Source: Promicromonospora sp. AC04 (GTDB taxonomy: Bacteria; Actinomycetota; Actinomycetes; Actinomycetales; Cellulomonadaceae). From it: a stretch of 64,000 bases of DNA. Positions 15,194 to 24,709 of this stretch are shown here, piece by piece. How positions within the stretch are numbered: position 1 is the first letter of the stretch; the number at the start of each line of letters is the position of its first letter. The notes under the pieces were generated by a model. That model had not been told where the DNA came from, did not search any database, and saw only the letters and a list, made by a program, of their open reading frames with translations. The position numbers and the translations under genes are program-made. The stretch covers positions 235,339 through 299,338 of the forward strand of contig NZ_QBUG01000010.1 in NCBI RefSeq assembly GCF_003058225.1, read 5' to 3'.

Positions 15194-17755
15194 ATGTTCG
15201 AGAGATTTACGGATCGCGCCCGTCGGGTCGTCGTCCTCGCGCAAGAAGAAGCGCGGATGCTGAACCACAACTACATCGGCACGGAGCACATCCTGCTCGG
15301 CCTCATCCACGAGGGTGAGGGCGTAGCCGCAAAGGCGCTGGAGTCGCTCGGGATCTCACTCGACGGCGTCCGCACCCAGGTCACCGAGATCATCGGTGAG
15401 GGGCAGCAGGCGCCGAGCGGGCACATCCCGTTCACGCCGCGCGCCAAGAAGGTCCTTGAGCTGTCGCTCCGCGAGGCGCTGCAGCTGGGCCACAACTACA
15501 TCGGCACGGAGCACATCCTGCTCGGTCTCATCCGCGAGGGTGAGGGCGTTGCAGCACAGGTGCTCACCAAGATGGGTGCCGACCTGAACAAGGTGCGCCA
15601 GCAGGTCATCCAGCTGCTGAGCGGCTACCAGGGTAAGGAGCCCGTCTCCGCAGGTGGTCCCCAGGAGGGCCAGCCCGCGGGTTCGGCCGTGCTCGACCAG
15701 TTCGGCCGCAACCTCACCCAGGCCGCGCGTGAAGGCAAGCTCGACCCGGTCATCGGGCGCACGCAGGAGATCGAGCGGGTCATGCAGGTCCTGTCCCGCC
15801 GCACCAAGAACAACCCGGTGCTGATCGGCGAGCCCGGCGTCGGCAAGACGGCGGTCGTCGAGGGCCTGGCGCAGGACATCGTCAAGGGCGATGTCCCGGA
15901 GACGCTCAAGGACAAGCAGCTGTACACGCTGGACCTCGGCGCCCTGGTCGCCGGCTCGCGCTACCGCGGTGACTTCGAGGAGCGCCTCAAGAAGGTGCTC
16001 AAGGAGATCCGCACGCGCGGCGACATCATCCTGTTCATCGACGAGATCCACACCCTCGTGGGTGCGGGTGCCGCCGAGGGCGCGATCGACGCCGCCTCCA
16101 TCCTGAAGCCCATGCTGGCTCGCGGTGAGCTGCAGACGATCGGTGCCACCACTCTCGACGAGTACCGCAAGTACGTCGAGAAGGACCCGGCCCTGGAGCG
16201 TCGCTTCCAGCCGATCCAGGTGTCCGAGCCGTCGCTCGAGCACGCCATCGAGATCCTCAAGGGTCTGCGCGACCGCTACGAGGCGCACCACCGCGTGTCC
16301 ATCACGGACTCCGCGCTGGTCTCCGCGGCCACGCTCGCCGACCGGTACATCAACGACCGGTTCCTTCCGGACAAGGCGATCGACCTGATCGACGAGGCCG
16401 GCGCCCGCCTCCGGATCCGTCGCATGACGGCGCCGCCGGAGCTCAAGGAGCTCGACGAGTCCATCTCGGAGGCGCGCCGCGAGAAGGAGTCGGCGATCGA
16501 CGAGCAGGACTTCGAGAAGGCCGCCGGGCTGCGTGACAAGGAGAAGCAGCTCACGCAGGTCCGTGCGGACAAGGAGAAGGCCTGGAAGTCTGGCGACCTC
16601 GACACGGTCGCAGAGGTCGACGACGAGCTGATCGCCGAGGTGCTGGCGATGTCCACGGGCATCCCGGTCGTCAAGCTCACCGAGGAGGAGTCCAGCCGCC
16701 TGCTCCACATGGAGGAGGAGCTGCACAAGCGGGTCGTCGGCCAGGAGGCCGCGATCAAGGCGCTGTCGCAGGCCATCCGCCGTACGCGGGCCGGCCTCAA
16801 GGACCCGAAGCGTCCCGGTGGCTCGTTCATCTTCGCCGGCCCCACGGGTGTCGGTAAGACCGAGCTCGCCAAGGCGCTCGCCGAGTTCCTGTTCGGTGAC
16901 GAGGACGCGCTCATCCAGCTCGACATGTCCGAGTTCTCGGAGAAGCACACGGTCTCGCGACTGTTCGGCTCCCCGCCCGGATACGTCGGCTACGACGAGG
17001 GTGGCCAGCTCACCGAGAAGGTGCGGCGCAAGCCGTTCTCCGTGGTCCTGTTCGACGAGGTGGAGAAGGCGCACGCCGACATCTTCAACTCGCTGCTGCA
17101 GGTGCTCGAGGACGGTCGCCTCACGGACTCGCAGGGTCGAGTGGTCGACTTCAAGAACACCGTGATCATCATGACCACGAACCTCGGCACGCGGGACATC
17201 GCCAAGGGCCTCCAGACCGGCTTCAACGCCGGCGGCGACCTGGTGACCTCGTACGAGCGCATGAAGGCCAAGGTCAACGACGAGCTCAAGCAGCACTTCC
17301 GGCCTGAGTTCCTCAACCGTGTCGACGACACGGTGGTGTTCCCGCAGCTCTCGCAGGACGAGATCATCGAGATCGTCGACCTGGAGATCGCGAAGCTGGA
17401 CCGCCGTATGCGCGACCGGGACATGGGCATCGAGCTCACGCCCGCCGCGAAGGGTCTGCTGGCGGAGAAGGGCTACGACCCGGTGCTCGGCGCCCGTCCG
17501 CTCAAGAGGGCGATCCAGCGGGAGATCGAGGACTCCCTGTCCGAGAAGATCCTGTTCGGCGAGCTCACCGCCGGTCAGCTGGTCATCGTCGACGGCACCG
17601 GCGAGGGCATCCTCGGCGAGTTCACCTTCCGGGGTGTGCCGCGCGACGAGCGTCGTCGTCCGACCACGGCCGAGCCGCAGTCGGTGCCGGCCGGTGCCGG
17701 CCTGACGCCGCGGGATCTGCCGTCGTCGGGCCAGATGGCGGCCGGCGGGGCGTAA
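15194..17755 (+). CDS. clpC: ATP-dependent Clp protease ATP-binding subunit ClpC
   Basis: The 853-residue AAA+ unfoldase feeds proteins to ClpP. Two Clp N-terminal repeats occupy ~1-145 ([13 protein letters not shown] occurs twice). AAA-1 has Walker A GEPGVGKT (~213-220) and Walker [13 protein letters not shown]-type middle domain ([15 protein letters not shown]) separates it from AAA-2, whose Walker A is GPTGVGKT (~549-556). The ClpP-docking region and a C-terminal tail of ~40 residues complete the usual ClpC length. The ATG at 15194 follows GGGAG by 7 nt; the GTG at 15179 would include the ribosome binding site. A strong hairpin terminator follows. Confidence 0.97.
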   Translation: MFERFTDRARRVVVLAQEEARMLNHNYIGTEHILLGLIHEGEGVAAKALESLGISLDGVRTQVTEIIGEGQQAPSGHIPFTPRAKKVLELSLREALQLGHNYIGTEHILLGLIREGEGVAAQVLTKMGADLNKVRQQVIQLLSGYQGKEPVSAGGPQEGQPAGSAVLDQFGRNLTQAAREGKLDPVIGRTQEIERVMQVLSRRTKNNPVLIGEPGVGKTAVVEGLAQDIVKGDVPETLKDKQLYTLDLGALVAGSRYRGDFEERLKKVLKEIRTRGDIILFIDEIHTLVGAGAAEGAIDAASILKPMLARGELQTIGATTLDEYRKYVEKDPALERRFQPIQVSEPSLEHAIEILKGLRDRYEAHHRVSITDSALVSAATLADRYINDRFLPDKAIDLIDEAGARLRIRRMTAPPELKELDESISEARREKESAIDEQDFEKAAGLRDKEKQLTQVRADKEKAWKSGDLDTVAEVDDELIAEVLAMSTGIPVVKLTEEESSRLLHMEEELHKRVVGQEAAIKALSQAIRRTRAGLKDPKRPGGSFIFAGPTGVGKTELAKALAEFLFGDEDALIQLDMSEFSEKHTVSRLFGSPPGYVGYDEGGQLTEKVRRKPFSVVLFDEVEKAHADIFNSLLQVLEDGRLTDSQGRVVDFKNTVIIMTTNLGTRDIAKGLQTGFNAGGDLVTSYERMKAKVNDELKQHFRPEFLNRVDDTVVFPQLSQDEIIEIVDLEIAKLDRRMRDRDMGIELTPAAKGLLAEKGYDPVLGARPLKRAIQREIEDSLSEKILFGELTAGQLVIVDGTGEGILGEFTFRGVPRDERRRPTTAEPQSVPAGAGLTPRDLPSSGQMAAGGA

Positions 17756-17775
17756 CCGCCCGGTAGCCCGGACCG

Positions 17776-17825
17776 ACAACCAAGGCCCGGCCACCCCCGA
17801 GAGGGGATGGCCGGGCCTTGGTTGT
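17776..17825 (+). terminator. Strong hairpin terminator after clpC
   Basis: Bases 17776-17793 are the exact reverse complement of 17808-17825 (18 bp), and the 14-nt loop itself contains CCCC-GAGA-GGGG. It starts 21 bases after the clpC stop. Confidence 0.85.
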
Positions 17826-17860
17826 TCCCCCTGGCAGGCAGTCAATCGAGGTCGGTAACC

Positions 17861-17900
17861 GGCATCGAGATCGGCACAGGCCTGGACCGATCTCAATGCC
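17861..17900. repeat. 14-bp inverted repeat between clpC and the IclR gene
   Basis: GGCATCGAGATCGG (17861-17874) and CCGATCTCAATGCC (17887-17900) pair with one mismatch around a 12-nt loop; GGCAGT and ACTGCC extend it on the outside. Its place just after the iclR stop, read on the minus strand, suggests the terminator of the IclR gene. Confidence 0.6.
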
Positions 17901-17955
17901 AACTGCCGACTCCACTGGGCCAACCAGAAGGGAGCGGCCCCAGCCGGACCTGTCC

Positions 17956-18705
17956 TCAGCCCGCAGCTCCCGGCACGCCTAGGCCTGCCGGGAGCAGGCT
18001 TGGCAGGACCTTGCGCAGTGCGCCGACTCGTTCGGCCCGCGCCGCGCCCCGCAGCCGTTCGACCGGCGCGGTGATGCTGACCGCGGCGACGGCGCGGCCG
18101 GCGCGCAGCAGGGGGACGGCGACGCAGGCGATGCCCGGTTCGTTCTCCTCGGTCTCCCCGGCGACCCCGCTCGTGCGGGCGTCGGCCAGCGCGGCGCGCA
18201 GCCTGCGCGGGGTCGTGTCGTCGCCGGCGAACCGGGCCAGCGCCGCGTCGTCGAGCTCCTGGACCGACAGGAGCGCGCGGCCCAGGGCGGTCGTCGCGGC
18301 CGCCCGACGCCGTCCGACGGCGGACCACACGCGGACCGCACGCTGCGGCTCGACCTTGTCGAGGTAGACCACCTCGCGCCCGGCGAGCACGCCGAGGTGC
18401 ACCAGCTCGTCGACCTCCTCGCTGAGCGCGGTCAGGGCCGGGTGCAGCAGCGCGGGCAGGTTCTCCTCGGCCAGGTAGGTGCCGCCGAGGGCGAGCGCGG
18501 CGGGGCCGAGGCGGTACGCGCCGTCCGGCGCCTGCTCGGCGTACCCGCGGTGCCGCAGCGCGGCGAGCGTGCGGTGCAGGGTCGGCTTGCTGACGCCGAC
18601 GGCCTGGGCCAGCGTCGCAAGCGGTGCGCCCGCGGCGCCGAAGCCCGCGAGCGTGTCGAGCGCCAGGAGCGCCTTGTCGACGCTCCCGAGCGGGCTGGCA
18701 TCCAT
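17956..18705 (-). CDS. IclR-family transcriptional regulator of KDG metabolism
   Basis: This 249-residue protein has an N-terminal winged HTH (PLATLAQAVGVSKPTLHRTLAAL, ~28-50) and a C-terminal IclR effector domain with the usual SALGRALL-type region (TTALGRALLS) and GIACVAVPLLRAGR. IclR proteins often respond to small acids. It is divergent from the KDPG aldolase gene across 69 bases, which contain a paired GTTTCGC/GCGAAAC element, so the aldolase-kinase operon is its obvious target; KDG or KDPG is a plausible effector (inference from KdgR-type IclR members). Confidence 0.85.
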   Translation of the reverse strand: MDASPLGSVDKALLALDTLAGFGAAGAPLATLAQAVGVSKPTLHRTLAALRHRGYAEQAPDGAYRLGPAALALGGTYLAEENLPALLHPALTALSEEVDELVHLGVLAGREVVYLDKVEPQRAVRVWSAVGRRRAAATTALGRALLSVQELDDAALARFAGDDTTPRRLRAALADARTSGVAGETEENEPGIACVAVPLLRAGRAVAAVSITAPVERLRGAARAERVGALRKVLPSLLPAGLGVPGAAG

Positions 18706-18726
18706 GGGGCTCCCTCACGTAGCATG

Positions 18727-18766
18727 CGTTTCGCAGTAAACAACAGGCGTTCACCATAGCGAAACG
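18727..18766. promoter_or_regulatory. Candidate IclR operator in the iclR-eda divergent region
   Basis: CGTTTCGC (18727-18734) and GCGAAACG (18759-18766) form an 8-bp inverted repeat with 24 nt between. The right arm abuts the GGAG ribosome binding site of the aldolase gene, so binding would block its expression and could also control the regulator itself. Confidence 0.5.
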
Positions 18767-18774
18767 GAGTTGGA

Positions 18775-19437
18775 ATGTCATCCGCGGACACCACAGTCCT
18801 CGAGACCCTCGCCGCGCACCGGCTCGTGCCGGTGGTCGTGGTCGACGGCGCCGACGAGGGCGCCCGCCTGGCCGACGCGCTCGTCGCCGGCGGCCTGCCC
18901 GTCGCCGAGATCACGCTGCGGCTCGCGGGTGGCATCGACGCCATCCGGGCGGTCGCGAAGAACCAGCCCGACGTCGTGGTCGGCGCTGGCACCGTGACCA
19001 CAGCGGCGCAGGTGGACGACGTCGTCGCGGCCGGCGCCCGCTACATCGTGTCGCCGGGGCTGTCGGCCGCCGTGGTGCGGCGCGCGCAGGAGCACGGCGT
19101 CCCCGTGCTGCCGGGCGTCGCCACGCCCTCGGAGATCATGGCGGCGCTCGACCTGGGGATCGACGTCGTCAAGCTGTTCCCCGCGTCCGTGGTCGGCGGG
19201 CCCGCCGCCATCAAGGCGTTCTCCGCGCCGTTCCCGGGTCTGCGGTTCGTGCCGACCGGCGGCGTCAGCGCCGCCAACCTCGCCGACTACCTGACGCTCA
19301 AGCCGGTCCTGGCTGTCGGCGGCTCGTGGATGGTCGACCGCAAGCTCGTCACCGCCGGCGACTGGGACGAGATCACCCGCCGCACCCGCGACGCCGTGGC
19401 GCTCGCCGCGCAGATCGATGAGGAGAACAACCGATGA
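18775..19437 (+). CDS. eda: 2-dehydro-3-deoxy-phosphogluconate aldolase
   Basis: The 220-residue class I aldolase splits KDPG into pyruvate and glyceraldehyde-3-phosphate. Lys133 in DVVKLFPAS is the Schiff-base lysine and Glu45 in VAEITLR the general acid/base; both fall at the residue numbers known for E. coli Eda. GAGTV (phosphate region) and PTGGVSAAN are also present. The ATG follows GGAG by 5 nt. The stop overlaps the KDG kinase ATG (ATGA), so aldolase and kinase are coupled. This is the last step of uronate breakdown. Confidence 0.93.
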   Translation: MSSADTTVLETLAAHRLVPVVVVDGADEGARLADALVAGGLPVAEITLRLAGGIDAIRAVAKNQPDVVVGAGTVTTAAQVDDVVAAGARYIVSPGLSAAVVRRAQEHGVPVLPGVATPSEIMAALDLGIDVVKLFPASVVGGPAAIKAFSAPFPGLRFVPTGGVSAANLADYLTLKPVLAVGGSWMVDRKLVTAGDWDEITRRTRDAVALAAQIDEENNR

Positions 19438-20534
19438 GCTCGCTGAACGTCCGCCCCGCCGCCGAGAGCGCGTACGACGTCGTCGCCCTCGGTGAGGTGA
19501 TGCTCCGCCTCGACCCGGGCGACCGCCGGGTGCGCACCGCCCGGAGCTTCGACGTGTGGGAGGGCGGCGGCGAGTACAACGTGGCGCGCGGCCTGCGCCG
19601 CTGCTTCGGCCTGCGCGGCGCGATCGTCACCGCGCTCGCCGACAACGAGATCGGCCGCCTCGTCGAGGACTTCATGCTGACCGGCGGCCTCGACACGCAG
19701 TACGTCCAGTGGGTGCCGTACGACGGCATCGGACGCACCGTCCGCAACGGCCTCAACTTCACCGAGCGCGGCTTCGGCGCCCGCGGCGCCGTCGGGGTGA
19801 GCGACCGCGGAAACACCGCCATCGCGCAGATGCGGCCCGACGACGTCGACTGGGACGCGCTGTTCTCCCGCGGCGTGCGCTGGCTGCACACGGGCGGCAT
19901 CTTCGCGGCGCTCTCCGAGAGCAGCGCCGACGTGGCCGAGGCCGCGATGGCGGCCGCCCGCCGGCACGGCACCATCGTGTCCTACGACCTGAACTACCGG
20001 CCCTCGCTGTGGAAGGGCATCGGCGGCGAGGAGCGGGCGCGGGAGGTCAACCGGCGCCTGGCCCAGCACGTGGACGTGATGATCGGCAACGAGGAGGACT
20101 TCACGGCCTCGCTCGGCTTCGAGGTCGAGGGCGTCGACGAGTCGTTGACGGACCTGGACACCGGGGCGTTCCGCGCGATGATCGAGACGGCTTCGGAGGC
20201 CTACCCGAACTTCCAGGTGATCGCCACGACGCTGCGCGGGGTGCGGTCGGCGTCGCGCAACGACTGGGGTGCCGTCGCGTGGTCGCGCAAGGAGGGCTTC
20301 GCCGAGGCGACGCACCGGGCCGACCTGGAGATCTTCGACCGCGTCGGCGGCGGCGACTCGTTCGCCTCCGGACTGGCCTACGGGCTCATGGAGCTCGGCT
20401 CGCTCCAGGAGGCCGTCGAGTACGGCGCGGCGCACGGCGCGCTGGCGATGACCACCCCGGGTGACACCACGATGGTGACGCTCGCCGAGGTCGCCAAGCT
20501 GGCCGGCGGAGGAAGCGCCCGAGTGCAGCGCTGA
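19434..20534 (+). CDS. kdgK: PfkB-family sugar kinase, probable 2-keto-3-deoxygluconate kinase
   Basis: This 366-residue kinase has the PfkB/ribokinase fold: the substrate-side region GGGEYNVARGLRRCFG near residue 45 and the signature DRVGGGDSFASGLAYG with catalytic Asp308. With the aldolase directly upstream and overlapping, the likely reaction is ATP-dependent phosphorylation of KDG to KDPG. The protein is a little longer than typical KdgK, with an extra loop of ~20 residues around residue 230 (VEGVDESLTDLDTGAF). Other PfkB substrates cannot be excluded from sequence alone, but the operon context makes KDG the best call. Confidence 0.85.
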   Translation: MSSLNVRPAAESAYDVVALGEVMLRLDPGDRRVRTARSFDVWEGGGEYNVARGLRRCFGLRGAIVTALADNEIGRLVEDFMLTGGLDTQYVQWVPYDGIGRTVRNGLNFTERGFGARGAVGVSDRGNTAIAQMRPDDVDWDALFSRGVRWLHTGGIFAALSESSADVAEAAMAAARRHGTIVSYDLNYRPSLWKGIGGEERAREVNRRLAQHVDVMIGNEEDFTASLGFEVEGVDESLTDLDTGAFRAMIETASEAYPNFQVIATTLRGVRSASRNDWGAVAWSRKEGFAEATHRADLEIFDRVGGGDSFASGLAYGLMELGSLQEAVEYGAAHGALAMTTPGDTTMVTLAEVAKLAGGGSARVQR

Positions 20535-20563
20535 CCTGCCCGGAGGGTGCAAGGATTGAGGCC

Positions 20564-21559
20564 ATGTCGTCCAAGAGCATCCTGTTCATCGGTGGAAGCG
20601 GAATCATCAGCCACGCCTCGGTGGCCCGGGCCGCGCGGCTCGGGCACCGGGTGACGGTGCTCAACCGGGGCAGATCCTCGACCCGCCCGGTCCCGGCCGA
20701 CGTCGAGACCCTCGTCGCGGACGCGAACGACGCCGAGGCGGTGGCCGCGGCGCTGGGCGGCCGGGAGTTCGACGTCGTCGCCCAGTTCCGGGCCTTCAGC
20801 CCGGAGCACGTGGCGCGCGACGTCGCGCAGTTCGCCGGCCGGACCGGGCAGTACGTGTTCATCTCGTCGGCGTCGGCCTACCAGACGCCGCCGTCGCGGC
20901 TGCCCGTCCGGGAGTCCACCCCGCTGCGCAACCCGTTCTGGCAGTACTCCCGCGACAAGATCGCGTGCGAGGACCTGCTGGTCCGCGAGTACCGGGACAA
21001 CGGGTTCCCCGCGACGATCGTGCGGCCGTCGCACACGTACGACCGCACGCTGCTGCCGACGTCGGGCGCGTGGACCGACGTCGCCCGCATGCGGACAGGG
21101 AAGCCCGTGGTGGTCCACGGCGACGGCACGTCGCTGTGGACGCTGACGCACACGGAGGACTTCGCGGTGGGGTTCGTCGGGCTGCTCGGCCATCCGCTCG
21201 CCGTCGGGGACGACTTCCACATCACCGGCACGCACGCGCCCACGTGGGACCAGATCTACACGTGGCTGGCCGAGGCCGCGGGCGTGCGCAACCCGGACCT
21301 GGTGCACGTCGCGTCCGAGACGATCGCCCGTGTGCTCCCCGAGATGGGCCCGGGCCTGGTGGGCGACAAGGCGCACTCGATGGTCTTCGACATCTCGAAG
21401 GTGCGGACGCTCGTGCCCGAGTTCGGCACCACCATCACCTACGACGTGGGTGCCGAGGAGCAGATGTCCTGGTTCGACGCCCACCCCGAGGCGCAGGTGG
21501 TGGACGCCGACCTGGACGCGGCGTTCGACCGGCTCGCGGCGCACGCCCGCTCCGTCTGA
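20564..21559 (+). CDS. NAD-dependent epimerase/dehydratase-family protein (SDR)
   Basis: The 331-residue product has a nucleotide-binding N-terminus (ILFIGGSGIISHASV, close to the atypical-SDR glycine motif) and a Tyr-x3-Lys pair in YSRDK with upstream serines in FISSASAY. It belongs to the epimerase/reductase group acting on nucleotide sugars or free sugar acids; the substrate is unknown. It follows the KDG kinase by 30 bases on the same strand, so it is probably part of the same operon, which suggests a role in sugar-acid metabolism. It is convergent with the LacI gene, whose stop is only 18 bases away. Confidence 0.75.
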   Translation: MSSKSILFIGGSGIISHASVARAARLGHRVTVLNRGRSSTRPVPADVETLVADANDAEAVAAALGGREFDVVAQFRAFSPEHVARDVAQFAGRTGQYVFISSASAYQTPPSRLPVRESTPLRNPFWQYSRDKIACEDLLVREYRDNGFPATIVRPSHTYDRTLLPTSGAWTDVARMRTGKPVVVHGDGTSLWTLTHTEDFAVGFVGLLGHPLAVGDDFHITGTHAPTWDQIYTWLAEAAGVRNPDLVHVASETIARVLPEMGPGLVGDKAHSMVFDISKVRTLVPEFGTTITYDVGAEEQMSWFDAHPEAQVVDADLDAAFDRLAAHARSV

Positions 21560-21577
21560 GCGCGACGGCGCCGCCCG

Positions 21578-22594
21578 TCACCTCAGCGGCGCCGTCGAGT
21601 CCCGGACGACCAGCTCCGTCGCGAGGTTGAGGCGGCGCACCTTCGGGGACCGGCCGCGCGCGATGTCGAGCAGGATCTGCGTGGCGGCCGCTCCCATCTC
21701 GGCGAGCGGCTGCCGCACGGTCGTGAGCGGCGGCCCGACCCAGGAGGCCAGCGGCAGGTCGTCGTAGCCCACTACCGACAGGTCCTCGGGCACGCGCAGG
21801 CCGAGCTGGTGCGCGGCCCGAAGCAGCCCGAGGGCCTGCATGTCGGAGCCGGCGAACACCGCCGTCGGGCGGTCGGGCAGGGTCAGCAGGTCCAGGCCCT
21901 GGTCGAAGCCCGCCTCGACGTAGAAGTTGCCCTCGCGCACGAGCGCGGGGTCGACGGCGGCGCCGACCTCCTCGTGCGCCGAGCGGAACCCGTCCACGCG
22001 GGCGCGGCTGCACAGCATGTTCCAGGGGCCGGTGATCATCGCTATGCGGCGGTGGCCAAGCGCGAGCAGGTGCCGCGTGGCCTGCAGCCCGCCGTTCCAG
22101 TTGTCGGAGCCCACGGAGGCGACGTCGGCCGGGGGCTCGCCGTCGGTGTCGATCACCACGTACGGGATGCCGCGCCGGTCGAGCTGCTGGTGCTGCGCCT
22201 CCGACAGGTTCGCCGCGACGAGCAGCACCCCCAGCGGCGGCCGCGCGATGGTGGTGTCGAGCCACCTGGCGGGCGGGCGGTGCTCACCGCCCAGCTCGGA
22301 CAGGATCACGCTCGTGCGCGACTCCGCGGCCGCGGCCTCGACGCCGCGGATGATCTCCATCGACCAGCCGGAGCCGAGGCGGTGGAAGACGAGGTCGATC
22401 AGGCCGGTGCCCGGGGGCGCCGTCGCCGGCCGGCGACGGCGGTACTGGTGCTTCTCGAGGGCGGCCTCGACGCGGTCGCGGGTTGCGGGGGCGACGTCGG
22501 CCCGGCCGTTGAGCACCTTGGAGACGGTGGGCACCGACAGGCCGAGCTCGCTCGCGATCGACGCGATGGTGGGGGCCGGACGGACGCCGCTCAT
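21578..22594 (-). CDS. LacI-family transcriptional regulator
   Basis: The 338-residue repressor starts with a LacI HTH (TIASIASELGLSVPTVSKVLNGR) and continues with a periplasmic-binding-protein-like sensor (GSDMQALGLLRAAHQLGLRVPEDLSVVGYDD). It is divergent from the LplB/YtcP/LplA importer and GH39/GH42 genes, so these are its probable targets. Two TTTCGAA-centred elements lie in the 183-base divergent region. The likely inducer is a xylo-oligosaccharide or aldouronate (inference from the neighbouring glycosidases). Confidence 0.88.
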   Translation of the reverse strand: MSGVRPAPTIASIASELGLSVPTVSKVLNGRADVAPATRDRVEAALEKHQYRRRRPATAPPGTGLIDLVFHRLGSGWSMEIIRGVEAAAAESRTSVILSELGGEHRPPARWLDTTIARPPLGVLLVAANLSEAQHQQLDRRGIPYVVIDTDGEPPADVASVGSDNWNGGLQATRHLLALGHRRIAMITGPWNMLCSRARVDGFRSAHEEVGAAVDPALVREGNFYVEAGFDQGLDLLTLPDRPTAVFAGSDMQALGLLRAAHQLGLRVPEDLSVVGYDDLPLASWVGPPLTTVRQPLAEMGAAATQILLDIARGRSPKVRRLNLATELVVRDSTAPLR

Positions 22595-22620
22595 CCCGTC
22601 TGCCTTTCGCTAGCTTTCAC

Positions 22621-22633
22621 GGAACTTTCGAAC
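22621..22633. promoter_or_regulatory. Candidate LacI operator next to the regulator gene
   Basis: GGAACTTTCGAAC lies about 27 bases upstream of the LacI start (minus strand). Its TTTCGAA core also occurs in the second candidate at 22747-22763. This placing would allow autoregulation. Confidence 0.35.
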
Positions 22634-22746
22634 TGAGGTACACCGTAGCAAGATCGTGACCCACCAGGTTATGGGACCGCCTTGACGATCAGATGTCACC
22701 CACCCTACTGTCCCAGACGACAAGCACTGTCGGTAGCGACGCCGAT

Positions 22747-22763
22747 AGTTTCGAAAACGTTCC
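22747..22763. promoter_or_regulatory. Candidate LacI operator next to the importer operon
   Basis: AGTTTCGAAAACGTTCC lies 15 bases before the first permease ATG. It combines a TTTCGAAA palindrome with AACGTT and resembles operators of LacI-type xylan regulators in actinobacteria. Binding here would block the importer. Confidence 0.45.
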
Positions 22764-22777
22764 ACAACGAGGTGGGG

Positions 22778-23701
22778 ATGGCACAAGAGCTGCGTGGCAC
22801 CGAATCGTGGGGCCTGGCCCTGCGCAAGCACTGGCGCCTGTACACCTTCGCGATCCTGCCGATCGTGTGGTTCGTGGTGTTCCGCTACCTGCCGATGGCC
22901 GGCAACATCATCGCCTTCCGCAGGTTCCGGCCGGGCGGCTCGATCTTCGGCGAGGAGTGGGTCGGGTTCTACTACATCGAGCGGTTCATCCAGGACCAGG
23001 CGTTCTGGCAGGCGTTCCAGAACACCGTGATCATCGGCGCGCTGACGCTCGTGATCGTGTTCCCGCTCCCGATCATCCTGGCCCTCCTGCTCAACGAGCT
23101 CCGCTCGCGGCTGTTCAAGCGGTTCGTGCAGACGGTCAGCTACCTGCCGCACTTCATGTCCATAGTGATCGTCGCCGGCTTCGTGTTCGAGCTGACGTCC
23201 CTGGACGGCACGGTGAACCGGCTCGTCCAGCTGTTCGGCGGCGAGCCGGTCTCGTTCATGCAGCAGGCGGACTGGTTCCGCACCATCTACGTGTCGTCCG
23301 AGATCTGGCAGACCGTGGGCTGGGGCACGATCCTCTACCTGGCCACGCTGACCACCATCGACGCGCAGCTCTACGAGGCCGCCCGGATCGACGGCGCCAA
23401 CCGCTGGCAGCAGACGTGGCACGTCACGCTGCCCGGTATCCGGCCCACGATGATGGTGCTGCTCATCCTGAACATCGGCCAGTTCATGCAGGTGGGCTTC
23501 GAGAAGATCTTCCTGCTCTACAACACGCTGACCCAGCCGACGGCGGACGTGATCTCCACGTACATCTACCGCGTCGGCCTCACCTCCGGGCAGCTGAGCT
23601 ACGCCACGGCGATCGGCCTGTTCGAGGCCGTGATCGGTCTGGTCCTCGTCTTCTCCGCCAACGCCATCTCGCGCCGAGTCACCGGGAGCTCCCTGTGGTG
23701 A
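22778..23701 (+). CDS. ABC sugar transporter permease, LplB type
   Basis: The 307-residue inner-membrane protein has six hydrophobic segments and the cytoplasmic EAA loop (EAARIDGANRW) that contacts the ATPase. The N-terminal WGLALRKHWRLYTFAILP and VFRYLPMAGNIIAFR are characteristic of LplB/YtcP-type permeases that take up acidic or large oligosaccharides such as aldouronates. The ATG at 22778 follows GAGGTGGGG; the longer frame upstream crosses the operator. The stop overlaps the next gene by GTGA. No ATPase gene is in this operon, so a shared MsiK-type ATPase must serve it. Confidence 0.9.
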   Translation: MAQELRGTESWGLALRKHWRLYTFAILPIVWFVVFRYLPMAGNIIAFRRFRPGGSIFGEEWVGFYYIERFIQDQAFWQAFQNTVIIGALTLVIVFPLPIILALLLNELRSRLFKRFVQTVSYLPHFMSIVIVAGFVFELTSLDGTVNRLVQLFGGEPVSFMQQADWFRTIYVSSEIWQTVGWGTILYLATLTTIDAQLYEAARIDGANRWQQTWHVTLPGIRPTMMVLLILNIGQFMQVGFEKIFLLYNTLTQPTADVISTYIYRVGLTSGQLSYATAIGLFEAVIGLVLVFSANAISRRVTGSSLW

Positions 23702-24639
23702 ACACCGTGTCCACCGTCGAACCCGTCGGCAACGCCGTCCCGGACCTGGCCCGCCCGCGTCCGGGGACCACCACCGTCAAGGACACGCCCGGCTACACGG
23801 TGTTCCGCTGGGTCAACGCAACGGTGCTGGTGCTGGTCGCGGCCGTCACGCTGTACCCGTTCCTCAACCTGGCGGCGCGGGCGTTCAGCTCCGAGGCGGC
23901 GATCCGCAGCGGCGACGTCACGGTGTGGCCCATCGGCTTCAACACGACGACGCTCATGTCGGTTCTGGAGCAGGACCTGTTCTGGCGCAACTACCTGAAC
24001 ACGGTCGTCTACACGGTGGTGGGCACAGCGATCGCCATGGCGTTGACCACGACGTTCGCCTACGTGCTGTCGAAGAAGTACGTGAAGGGCCGCATGCTGC
24101 TGGTCGGCTTCGCGGTCTTCACCATGTTCTTCACCGGCGGCCTCATCCCGAACTACATCCTGGTCAGCGAGCTCGGCTTCAAGAACACGATCTGGGCGAT
24201 CGTGGTCCCGCAGGCGATCAACGTCTTCAACCTGCTCGTCATGAAGTCGTTCTTCGAGAACTTCCCGACCGAGCTCGAGGAAGCCGCCGCGATCGACGGG
24301 CTCACCACCTACGGGATCTTCTTCCGGGTGGTGCTGCCGCTGAGCAAGGCGGTGCTCGCCACGATGGTCCTGTTCTACGCGGTCTGGTTCTGGAACTCCT
24401 GGTTCCCCGCGTTCCTGTACATGGACGACCCGCAGATGTACCCGGTGACCGTGTTCCTGCGGAACATCATCGCCGGCGCCACCGGCACCGGCGAGGGGCT
24501 GAGCGACATCGCGGTCCAGATCGGCGCCAACGTCAAGGCAGTGACGATGCTGCTCACCGCGCTGCCCATCGTGTGCCTCTACCCGTTCGTGCAGAAGTAC
24601 TTCGTGTCCGGCGTGATGCTCGGCTCCGTGAAGGGCTGA
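23698..24639 (+). CDS. ABC sugar transporter permease, YtcP type
   Basis: The 313-residue partner permease has six hydrophobic segments and an EAA loop (EEAAAIDGLTTYG). FFTGGLIPNYILVSELG and the C-terminal YPFVQKYFVSGVMLGSVKG are typical of the second permease of LplABC-type systems. The frame is open upstream through the first permease, but the real start is the GTG at 23698 overlapping the previous stop, or the GTG one codon before it (23695); GGGAG at 23684 can serve both. Confidence 0.9.
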   Translation: MNTVSTVEPVGNAVPDLARPRPGTTTVKDTPGYTVFRWVNATVLVLVAAVTLYPFLNLAARAFSSEAAIRSGDVTVWPIGFNTTTLMSVLEQDLFWRNYLNTVVYTVVGTAIAMALTTTFAYVLSKKYVKGRMLLVGFAVFTMFFTGGLIPNYILVSELGFKNTIWAIVVPQAINVFNLLVMKSFFENFPTELEEAAAIDGLTTYGIFFRVVLPLSKAVLATMVLFYAVWFWNSWFPAFLYMDDPQMYPVTVFLRNIIAGATGTGEGLSDIAVQIGANVKAVTMLLTALPIVCLYPFVQKYFVSGVMLGSVKG

Positions 24640-24652
24640 GCAGCGCGCCAGG

Positions 24653-24682
24653 CATCCGCCGTCGAACCATCCGCCGTCGAAC
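24653..24682 (+). repeat. Two tandem copies of a 15-bp repeat
   Basis: CATCCGCCGTCGAAC occurs twice without spacer (24653-24667, 24668-24682), between the second permease and the binding protein. It lies 28 bases before the binding-protein start, upstream of GGAGG. Confidence 0.75.
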
Positions 24683-24709
24683 GACGACGTTCATACCCCG
24701 GAGGAAAAC

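Noticed and set aside
15356..18781. 1141-codon minus-strand open frame across clpC and the IclR gene
   Set aside because: It is antisense to ClpC and out of frame with the genuine IclR protein; composition is Arg/Leu/Asp-rich as in typical shadow frames.
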